NCBI GenBank assembly: GCA_905212345.1
Contig: CAJMEC010000018.1
Coordinates: 1-28,209, forward strand
Direction of reading: 5' to 3'
DNA length: 28,209 nt
Source of the DNA: an uncultured Sutterella sp.
Lineage (GTDB): Bacteria > Pseudomonadota > Gammaproteobacteria > Burkholderiales > Burkholderiaceae_F
The position numbers and the translations under genes were made by a program. Below are positions 14,903 to 21,828 of this stretch, one piece after another (the stretch's first letter is position 1; each line of letters opens with the position of its first letter). The notes under the pieces are model-generated. The model saw nothing but the letters and a program-made list of their open reading frames with translations, made no database searches and was not told where the DNA came from.

Positions 14903-16147
14903 ATGGCAACCAGCCGCATGGAAACGCCTAAAGGTCTTCGACTGCATTTTGGCTTATTTGGAAAACGTAATGCAGGGAAATCCTCCCTTATTAACGCGCT
15001 TGCCAATCAAAATATTTCTATTGTGAGTAGCGTTGCTGGAACAACAACCGATCCGGTTGAAAAAGCCTTTGAATTGTCACCCATTGGGCCTGTTGTTTTT
15101 ATGGACACCGCAGGTATCGATGATGAGGGCGATCTGGGACTGGCTCGTGTAGAGAAAAGTCTATCTGTTTTGGAGTGGATGGATATAGCCATTGTTGTTT
15201 GCGAAGCTGGAACCTGGGGGAGTCATGAAGAAAATATTTTGAAAAAAACTTTAAATAACGGCACTCCCACAATTATTGTTTTTAATAAGACCGATCTGCG
15301 CAAACCCTCTGAAGAAAACATTCAGGTTCTTCGTTCTCGGGGTTATAAAGTCATAGAAACCAGCGCAGCTAATCGTGAAGGTATTGCCGATTTGCGTGAT
15401 GCCATCATTCAGACAGTATTGGAAAAAACAGAACCGGACCGACCCCTAATGGGAGAGTTGGCAAAAGCAGGTGACACGGTTTTACTTGTTACACCGATCG
15501 ATACCGGAGCTCCCAAAGGACGCTTAATCCTGCCTCAAGTACAAGCTATTCGCGAGTTGCTTGATGCCGGTGCCAAATGCTTTGTCATCAAGGAAGATCG
15601 AATTACCGAAACGCTTAACGAGCTTAAGCAGCCTCCTCAGCTGGTTGTCACAGACAGCCAAGTTGTTTTGCGTGTTGTAAAGGAAGTTCCCGAGCCTATT
15701 CCCGTTACAACTTTCTCTATCCAAATGGCTTATTCAAAAAGTGATCTTTTAGAAATGGCCATCGGTGCGGCGGCACTGACAAAGTTGAAACCGGGAGACA
15801 AAGTTTTAATTGCTGAAACATGCTCGCATCATCCGTTAAAAGATGATATTGGTCGGGTAAAAATCCCCAATTGGTTAAGAAAAACTTTTGGTGATTTGAA
15901 TATTGACATTGCTGTTGGTAAGGACTTCCCCACGGATTTGACGCCTTACAAAGTCATCATTCAGTGTGGAGGCTGCATTGTCACGCGTCGACACATGTTA
16001 GCTCGTTTGCGCCAGGCTAAAGCGCAAGGTGTTCCCATGACAAACTATGGTGTCACGATTTCCTATTTACAAGGGGTATTGCCACGGGTGTTGGCTTGTC
16101 ATCCCGATGCTAAAGCAGCCTTCGACCACGCACTGAAAACGCTCTAA
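14903..16147 (+). CDS. hydF: [FeFe]-hydrogenase H-cluster maturation GTPase HydF
   Basis: Scaffold/carrier on which the 2Fe subcluster is completed before delivery to HydA. N-terminal GTPase domain: P-loop FGKRNAGKSS at about residues 21-30, GTTTDPVEKAF switch I, MDTAGIDDEGDLG (G3) and VFNKTDL (G4). C-terminal cluster-binding domain: ETCSHHPLKDDIGRVKIP with C307, and QCGGC with C355 and C358; the family usually has HCGGC, so the potential fourth ligand His is Gln354 here. NYGVTISYLQGVLPR closes the domain. 414 residues, normal length. AGGAA at 14890-14894 precedes the ATG. It is followed by hydE with an 11-nt gap. Codon use is ordinary, unlike hydABC. Confidence 0.94.
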   Translation: MATSRMETPKGLRLHFGLFGKRNAGKSSLINALANQNISIVSSVAGTTTDPVEKAFELSPIGPVVFMDTAGIDDEGDLGLARVEKSLSVLEWMDIAIVVCEAGTWGSHEENILKKTLNNGTPTIIVFNKTDLRKPSEENIQVLRSRGYKVIETSAANREGIADLRDAIIQTVLEKTEPDRPLMGELAKAGDTVLLVTPIDTGAPKGRLILPQVQAIRELLDAGAKCFVIKEDRITETLNELKQPPQLVVTDSQVVLRVVKEVPEPIPVTTFSIQMAYSKSDLLEMAIGAAALTKLKPGDKVLIAETCSHHPLKDDIGRVKIPNWLRKTFGDLNIDIAVGKDFPTDLTPYKVIIQCGGCIVTRRHMLARLRQAKAQGVPMTNYGVTISYLQGVLPRVLACHPDAKAAFDHALKTL

Positions 16148-16158
16148 GGATCATGTTC

Positions 16159-17271
16159 ATGAAAAGCATCACCGAGATCGTTAAACAAACTGAATTTTCC
16201 GACGAGGATATTGTTCGTTTACTGGCAATAACAGACCCAACGGAAGCAGAAATTTTGCGACAAGCCGCCTATGACAGAGCAACTCATACGGTTGGCAATA
16301 ATGTTTACTATCGGGGACTTATTGAATTTTCCAATATCTGTACGCTTGACTGCCGTTACTGTGGGATACGTAAATCCAATCATAACGTCCCCCGTTATGA
16401 GCTAGATAAAGAAACGATTGTCAATGCGGCTCTTTGGGCGGCTGCCAACCACTACGGTTCAATTTGCCTGCAATCGGGCGAGCGTCGGGATCCGAAATTT
16501 ATCGCTTTCGTCACAGATGCCCTAAAAACTATTCACGAGAAAACGGTTAGCCCTGAATTACCCAATGGTCTTGGAATTACTCTTTCTTTAGGTGAGCAGA
16601 GCTTTGAGGTCTACAAGCAATGGGCTCAAGCGAGCGGAAATCCTATTGGCTTACGTTATCTGCTGCGATTTGAAACTTCCAACCCAAAATTGTTTGATCA
16701 CCTGCATCACGCTCCGGGACGCGAAAAAGCGCTTCAAAGACGCTATCAAGCTTTGGCTGATCTGCGCCGCGCGGGCTATCAGGTAGGGTCGGGTGTCATG
16801 ATTGGCATCCCTGGGCAGACATTGCAAGACCTCTGTCAAGATATACGCACGTTCCAAAAATTAGATCTGGATATGATCGGAATGGGGCCCTATATCACTA
16901 GCGAAGGCGGTGATATGTTGGGCGAAGGCATGATGGAAGAAAAAGCATTAATGCGACTTTCTCTTAATATGATCGCTACTACACGCCTTGTTATTCCTGA
17001 TATTAATATTGCAGCCGCTACGGCTTTGCACGCTCTAGAAGAAAACGGTCGAGAAAAAGGTATCTTACACGGCTGTAATGTCATCATGCCTAACATTACG
17101 CCTAGAATCGTTCGGAAGAATTACCAGCTCTATGCCAATAAGCCTTTTATTGAACAAGAGCCTAGCGATACCAATCTATACCTGCAGCAAAGCATTCAAA
17201 AAACCGGACGAACGGTCGCTTTGAATGTTTTGGGGAGTTCTAAACATTGGAAGATTAGAACGGGACTTTAA
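16159..17271 (+). CDS. hydE: [FeFe]-hydrogenase maturation radical SAM enzyme HydE
   Basis: Radical SAM protein needed to build the dithiomethylamine-bridged 2Fe subcluster. The CxxxCxxC cluster is at C61, C65 and C68 (SNICTLDCRYCGIRKSN), followed by SICLQSGERRDP, ITLSLGEQSFEVYKQWAQA, RYLLRFETSNPKLFDHLHH, VGSGVMIGIPGQTLQDL, MIGMGPYI and NVIMPNITP, all in the order known for HydE. 370 residues from the ATG at 16159, which lies 8 nt after AAGGA (16146-16150); an ATG at 16153 is only 2 nt from that site, hence less likely. No extra C-terminal cysteine cluster is seen. HydG, the tyrosine-cleaving maturase, is not nearby. Confidence 0.93.
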   Translation: MKSITEIVKQTEFSDEDIVRLLAITDPTEAEILRQAAYDRATHTVGNNVYYRGLIEFSNICTLDCRYCGIRKSNHNVPRYELDKETIVNAALWAAANHYGSICLQSGERRDPKFIAFVTDALKTIHEKTVSPELPNGLGITLSLGEQSFEVYKQWAQASGNPIGLRYLLRFETSNPKLFDHLHHAPGREKALQRRYQALADLRRAGYQVGSGVMIGIPGQTLQDLCQDIRTFQKLDLDMIGMGPYITSEGGDMLGEGMMEEKALMRLSLNMIATTRLVIPDINIAAATALHALEENGREKGILHGCNVIMPNITPRIVRKNYQLYANKPFIEQEPSDTNLYLQQSIQKTGRTVALNVLGSSKHWKIRTGL

Positions 17272-17286
17272 TACTCCTATTTTGAC

Positions 17287-17308
17287 ATCGGCCGCTAATG
17301 CGGCCGAT
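17287..17308. terminator. GC-rich hairpin between convergent hydE and prfC
   Basis: Perfect 9-bp stem ATCGGCCGC (17287-17295) with GCGGCCGAT (17300-17308) and a TAAT loop, lying between the hydE stop and the prfC stop. Neither strand has a good T run after it, so it may be a weak bidirectional terminator or an mRNA 3'-end stabiliser. Confidence 0.5.
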
Positions 17309-17315
17309 ATCGAAA

Positions 17316-18920
17316 TTAGGCGAAGGACTGATTCTTTTCCCGAGTCGTATGGAACTGAACTTGGGGCCAGTGCTTCTGAGTGGTTTGCAGGTTGTAAATA
17401 GATGTCGCTAAATACACCAAATTACCGTCTGCATCACGAGCAAGCCTGGAGGCCTGTTCATCCATAAACTGTTTTTGCGTTAGTTCATCGGGAAATGACA
17501 ACCATCGAGCGGTCGAGACGTCCGTATTTTCATACAAAGCATCCACCTTGTATTCTGTTGCCAAACGCTGTGCAACGATTTCAAATTGCAAGAATCCAAC
17601 CGCGCCAAGGAAAAGGTGTCCCAAGTCGTTTTCAAATACCTGAATAGCTCCCTCTTCGCCCAACTCTTTCAAGCCTTTATGCAGCTGCTTAGCCTTAAAA
17701 GGATCCTTAGGTCTAGCCGAGCGGAACAATTCCGGAGCAAAATACGGGATGCCCGTAAAGCCTAATTTTTCCCCTTCCGTCAGCGTATCCCCAATATGAA
17801 GCTGACCATGGTTATAGATCCCAATAATGTCACCCGCCACCGCATCTGTCATGGTTACGCGGTCATTGGCCATAAAGGTCAAAGCATTGGGAATCTTCAT
17901 TTCCCGATCTTCTCGCAAATGCTTAACTTTCATGCCCGGCGTGTAGCGGCCTGAACATACTCGGAAAAAAGCAATGCGGTCTCGATGTTTCGGGTCCATG
18001 TTGGCCTGAATCTTGAAAACAAACCCCGTAAACGGTTTTTCTGTAGGTTCCACCAAGCGGACACCACCATCACGAGGTTGAGGCTCCGGAGCCCACTGAA
18101 CCAAGGCTTCCAGAACATCTTTCACACCGAAGTTATTCACACCGGAACCGAAAAAGACGGGGCTTTGTTCACCCGCAAGAAACTTTTCAATATCAAACGG
18201 GTTGCTGACACCTTTGATCAACTCGATGCTTTCACGCACATAACCCATTTCCATTGGGAAGAGCTCATCGAGTCTAGGATTATCCAACCCCTCGATAAGT
18301 TCCTCGTTACCAGACAAGCGGTCTTCACCGGGCGTAAAACGGACCAAGTGATCTTTTGTTAAAGAAAATACTCCACGGAATGTCTTTCCCATTCCAATAG
18401 GCCAAGTAATAGGAACACATTCGAGTTTGAGAATTTCCTCGATTTCACTGAGCAGATCAATCGGGTCTCTAACTTCGCGGTCCATCTTATTGATGAAGGT
18501 GATAATCGGGGTATTGCGCAGACGGCACACTTCCAGCAACTTGATTGTTTGAGCTTCTACGCCTTTGGCAGCATCAATAACCATCACAGCGGCATCCACC
18601 GCTGTCAGCACCCGATACGTATCTTCCGAAAAGTCTTCATGCCCCGGGGTATCAAGCAAATTAATGACATGACCGTCATACTCGAACTGCATTACAGAAC
18701 TAGTCACAGAAATACCACGTTGCTGTTCGACCTCCATCCAGTCACTGGTAGCATGACGGGCTGCCTTTCTTCCTTTAACAGCACCTGCCATTTGAATAGC
18801 TCCACCAAAAAGCAATAACTTTTCAGTCAATGTCGTTTTACCCGCATCCGGGTGAGCAATAATGGCAAAAGTACGACGCTTTTTCACATCCCTTGCCAAT
18901 TGGGTATCTAAAGTGGCCAT
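17316..18920 (-). CDS. prfC: Peptide chain release factor 3 (RF3)
   Basis: Translational GTPase that removes RF1/RF2 from the ribosome after peptide release. The GTPase domain shows AHPDAGKTTLTEKLL at residues 22-36, GAVKGRKAARHATSDWMEVEQQRGISVTSSVMQF (the RF3-specific switch region, positions about 47-80), LLDTPGHEDFSEDTYRVL and FINKMDR. Domain II follows (FVFKIQANMDPKHRDRIAFFRVCSG), then the RF3 C-terminal domain with GAVGFLQFEIVAQRLATEYKVD. 534 residues, normal length. Divergent from the uracil permease; the 134 nt between the start codons must carry both promoters. Its 3' end faces hydE. Confidence 0.96.
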   Translation of the reverse strand: MATLDTQLARDVKKRRTFAIIAHPDAGKTTLTEKLLLFGGAIQMAGAVKGRKAARHATSDWMEVEQQRGISVTSSVMQFEYDGHVINLLDTPGHEDFSEDTYRVLTAVDAAVMVIDAAKGVEAQTIKLLEVCRLRNTPIITFINKMDREVRDPIDLLSEIEEILKLECVPITWPIGMGKTFRGVFSLTKDHLVRFTPGEDRLSGNEELIEGLDNPRLDELFPMEMGYVRESIELIKGVSNPFDIEKFLAGEQSPVFFGSGVNNFGVKDVLEALVQWAPEPQPRDGGVRLVEPTEKPFTGFVFKIQANMDPKHRDRIAFFRVCSGRYTPGMKVKHLREDREMKIPNALTFMANDRVTMTDAVAGDIIGIYNHGQLHIGDTLTEGEKLGFTGIPYFAPELFRSARPKDPFKAKQLHKGLKELGEEGAIQVFENDLGHLFLGAVGFLQFEIVAQRLATEYKVDALYENTDVSTARWLSFPDELTQKQFMDEQASRLARDADGNLVYLATSIYNLQTTQKHWPQVQFHTTREKNQSFA

Positions 18921-19054
18921 TTTTTAAAATTCTTTCGACAATTCAACGAATAAAGTCAACAATTAAGGGGGTTATTGTACCTAATTTCATTAATTTTCCC
19001 TGACTCAAACTATCTGGCGTTAAAATGCTCGAAATAATTTTTGGAGCATGGAAA

Positions 19055-20359
19055 ATGAGTTATTTCCCGCAATGGAAATTAAAAAAAGACGGCATTATCG
19101 CACCCGATGAACGATTACCCACCGGACAAACGCTCGCGTTGGGTGTTCAGCACGTAGTAGCCATGTTCGGCTCAACCATCTTGGCCCCTTTGCTAATGGG
19201 TTTTGACCCGAATGTCGCCATTTTAATGAGCGGTATCGGCACACTTATTTTCTTTTTCATTGTCGGCGGCCATGTTCCGAGTTATTTAGGCTCTAGTTTT
19301 GCCTTTATCGGTGTTGTCATTGCTGCAACAGGCTATACGGCAGGTTCGGGATTGAATGCAAACATTGGTGTCGCCTTAGGCGGGATTATTGCTTGCGGTC
19401 TCATTTATGCCCTTGTAGGTCTCATTGTTATGTCAACCGGAGTTAAGTGGATTGAAAAACTGATGCCTCCGGTTGTCACCGGCGCTGTGGTGGCCGTCAT
19501 CGGTTTAAATCTTGCGCCAACGGCCTGTAAGAGTGTGGGAACCGGTACGTTTAACGCTTGCATCGCTATCATCACCATGGTGTGCGTTGGAGCCGTCGCT
19601 GTTTATACGAGAGGACTCGTACAAAAATTATTGATTCTCGTCGGCATCGCACTCAGCTATGTTATTTACTTTGTCCTAGCGAATATTTTGCATTTTGGAC
19701 CAGCCATCGATTTTTCTGTCATTGCCAACGCGGCTTGGTTCGGTTTGCCACATTTCTCCAGCCCAAGCTTTGATTTCAACGCCATCCTCTTGATTACTCC
19801 TGTCGTCATTATTCTGATTGGAGAAAATTTAGGCCACGTCAAAGCTGTGACCGCTATGACCGGCAGAAATTTAGATCCCTATATGGGCCGAGCCTTTTTA
19901 GGAGACGGTCTTGCAACGATGTTTGCGGCTAGTTTTGGTGGCACTGGTGTGACAACATACGGCGAAAATATCGGCGTGATGGCTGCTACACGCGTCTATT
20001 CGACTCTGATTTTTGTTGTTGCGGCTTGCTTTGCGATTGTCTTAGGTTTTTCACCAAAATTCGGGGCGATTATTCAGACTATTCCCCAACCGTTGCTGGG
20101 TGGTGTTTCTATCGTTGTTTTCGGTCTGATTGCCGTCGCTGGTGCTCGAATCTGGGTTGTCAATCAGGTTGATTTTGGCAATAACCGCAATTTGATTGTT
20201 GCTGCTGTGACCTTAATTTTAGGTGCAGGCGACTTCACGATTAATATCGCCGGTTTTACACTGGGTGGTATCGGTACGGCCACTTTTGGTGCCATCTTGT
20301 TAAATGCCCTAATGAATCAGGGTGGCGCTCGTGACGGAGAACCCCTAATCGAACGCTAA
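19055..20359 (+). CDS. uraA: Uracil permease, NCS2 family
   Basis: Inner-membrane proton symporter for uracil (nucleobase-cation symporter 2). About 14 hydrophobic segments are expected and the early ones are clear (HVVAMFGSTILAPLLMGFDP, SYLGSSFAFIGVVIAATG). Substrate and proton residues of E. coli UraA are matched: GENLGHVKAV contains equivalents of E241 and H245, and TTYGENIGVM the equivalent of E290. The motif GRAFLGDGLATMFAASFGG is typical for uracil rather than xanthine members; substrate choice is still inference. The ATG at 19055 is preceded by GGAG at 19043-19046, better than the ATG at 19025 that would add ten residues. 434 residues. Ends in a pair of terminators shared with the convergent peptidase gene. 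Confidence 0.9.
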   Translation: MSYFPQWKLKKDGIIAPDERLPTGQTLALGVQHVVAMFGSTILAPLLMGFDPNVAILMSGIGTLIFFFIVGGHVPSYLGSSFAFIGVVIAATGYTAGSGLNANIGVALGGIIACGLIYALVGLIVMSTGVKWIEKLMPPVVTGAVVAVIGLNLAPTACKSVGTGTFNACIAIITMVCVGAVAVYTRGLVQKLLILVGIALSYVIYFVLANILHFGPAIDFSVIANAAWFGLPHFSSPSFDFNAILLITPVVIILIGENLGHVKAVTAMTGRNLDPYMGRAFLGDGLATMFAASFGGTGVTTYGENIGVMAATRVYSTLIFVVAACFAIVLGFSPKFGAIIQTIPQPLLGGVSIVVFGLIAVAGARIWVVNQVDFGNNRNLIVAAVTLILGAGDFTINIAGFTLGGIGTATFGAILLNALMNQGGARDGEPLIER

Positions 20360-20360
20360 A

Positions 20361-20388
20361 CAAAAAATCCCGCCTAAATTAGGCGGGA
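20361..20388 (-). terminator. Terminator for the M20 peptidase gene (minus strand)
   Basis: Stem TCCCGCCTA (20368-20376) with TAGGCGGGA (20380-20388), loop AAT. Read on the minus strand it is followed by six T (complement of A 20362-20367), so it ends transcripts coming from the peptidase. On the plus strand there is no T run. Confidence 0.8.
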
Positions 20389-20398
20389 CATATTACTG

Positions 20399-20429
20399 AA
20401 GGCGGAGTCCAAAAGATTCCGCCTTTTTT
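20399..20429 (+). terminator. Terminator for the uracil permease gene (plus strand)
   Basis: Stem AAGGCGGA (20399-20406) with TCCGCCTT (20418-20425), 11-nt loop, T run to 20429. Together with the preceding minus-strand hairpin it insulates the two convergent genes. Confidence 0.82.
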
Positions 20430-20436
20430 CATGGAG

Positions 20437-21720
20437 TTAAGCGCGTTTTTCGAGTACAGGTTCGCTGCCCCCTTCGACGCCAACCAAGACCAAGCTCGTC
20501 AACATAGCTAACTGAGGACCTTGGTAAGCATCAACCGGCTCGTACCATTCTTTAACATTATGGTTAAAGCCTTCTTTTCCGCCGCCGCCCAACGTCGTGG
20601 CCGGAATACCCTTATTAACCGCCACATTGTGATCGGTAGAGGCAAAGGCATAAGAATAAAGCGGAATACCCAATGCAGCCATGGCACCGCGGGCAGCCTG
20701 CAAAACGCTGACCTCATCCTTCTGACCGCCACCGGGACGATGACCGATCGGCTCAAGCGTAAGCTTCACGCCATCTTCATCCTTATAACCCCAGCGGGCA
20801 TTTTCATCCTTAGCGGCCTGTTCAAAAATCGGCAGAATGCGGGCTTCAAGTTCGTCCAATTCCTTGGCACCGGCACTACGCATATCCAATTCCATTTCCA
20901 CGTGAGCAGCGATGGAATTAACCGTTGTACCACCCTTGATCGTTCCGCAGGTGAAAGTCGTCTTCGGATCGCTAACCGTTTGCAAATCAGCAATCTTAGC
21001 GATGGCACGACCGATAGCATGAATGGCGCTCGGCGTACCGAAAGCGTTCCAAGAGTGTCCGCCAGGACCATCAAAATGAACGCGATAACGCTTAGAACCC
21101 GTTGCACCGCACAAAACGCGATTGACATTCACACCATCAACGGAAATAAAGCCGTCAATGTGAATACCGCTCTTGTTGAAGAGATACTTCGAGCCACGCA
21201 AATCGCCGTTACCTTCTTCACCGACACTGCCAACAAAGAGGATATCGCCGATGGTTTGAATCTTAAATTCCTGCAACGTACGCAAAACTTGCAAGATAGC
21301 GGCCAAACCGCGAGCATCATCACTGATACCAGGAGCTAAATAACGATTGCCTTCTTGACGAACCTTGGGATTTGTTCCAGCAGGGAACACCGTATCCAAG
21401 TGAGCAGCTAAAACAAGCGTCGGACCATTACCTTTACCGGCTCGACGGGCAACCACGTTGCCTTCTTCATCAATTGATGCCTTCAAGCCCAGTTCTTCCA
21501 AACGACGAACAAAGTCTTTGGCACGAACTTCTTCATGGAAAGGAGGGGCTTCAACCTCAGTAATAGCAATTTGATCAGCAAGCGTTTTTTCGTCATCACG
21601 CTTAACGGCCTCAATAGCAGCCTTAATCGTTTCGCAGGCAGCCAATTTATCCACAGCGGCCTGAACGTGTGCTAAAACGGGGGGCATTTCCAAAGGCTTG
21701 GCGTCCTTAGGGTTGTCCAT
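20437..21720 (-). CDS. M20 family metallopeptidase (peptidase T-like)
   Basis: Probable cytosolic di-zinc amino- or carboxypeptidase. Metal-site motifs: AAHLDTVFP with H107 and D109, GISDDARGLAA with the bridging D134/D135, GEEGNGDLRGSKYLF with E168/E169, and near the end TTLGGGGKEGFNHNVKEW with the last His. The middle RYRVHFDGPGGHSWNAFG segment is the lid/dimerisation domain. It resembles the PepT-like M20 subgroup, but the substrate cannot be read from sequence. The ATG at 21720 has an ideal AAGGAG ribosome-binding site 7 nt upstream on the minus strand; upstream in-frame codons do not. 427 residues, no signal peptide. Codon use is strongly biased, suggesting high expression. Confidence 0.85.
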   Translation of the reverse strand: MDNPKDAKPLEMPPVLAHVQAAVDKLAACETIKAAIEAVKRDDEKTLADQIAITEVEAPPFHEEVRAKDFVRRLEELGLKASIDEEGNVVARRAGKGNGPTLVLAAHLDTVFPAGTNPKVRQEGNRYLAPGISDDARGLAAILQVLRTLQEFKIQTIGDILFVGSVGEEGNGDLRGSKYLFNKSGIHIDGFISVDGVNVNRVLCGATGSKRYRVHFDGPGGHSWNAFGTPSAIHAIGRAIAKIADLQTVSDPKTTFTCGTIKGGTTVNSIAAHVEMELDMRSAGAKELDELEARILPIFEQAAKDENARWGYKDEDGVKLTLEPIGHRPGGGQKDEVSVLQAARGAMAALGIPLYSYAFASTDHNVAVNKGIPATTLGGGGKEGFNHNVKEWYEPVDAYQGPQLAMLTSLVLVGVEGGSEPVLEKRA

Positions 21721-21740
21721 ATTCAACTCCTTATCAGTTA

Positions 21741-21768
21741 GAGAGAAAACCGAAAACTTTCGTTTTCG
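21741..21768 (-). terminator. AT-rich hairpin downstream of tex, possible terminator
   Basis: Stem CGAAAAC (21751-21757) with GTTTTCG (21762-21768) and a four-base loop; on the minus strand it is followed by GTTTTCTCTC. It lies in the 108-nt gap between the tex stop and the peptidase start. It could terminate tex or belong to the leader of the peptidase mRNA. Confidence 0.4.
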
Positions 21769-21828
21769 CATTCTTTTGATTTTAGCAGTTTCGGCTAAGT
21801 ACAACGCCTTATTTTTCTCAATCTCTTA

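Noticed and set aside
19000..19026. CTGACT / TAAAAT as a promoter for uraA
   Set aside because: The spacer is only 15 bp and the -35 match partial; possible, but not strong enough for a feature.
20521..21339. Long plus-strand open frame opposite the M20 peptidase (272 codons)
   Set aside because: Shadow of a gene with biased codons; the peptidase motifs on the minus strand are clear.
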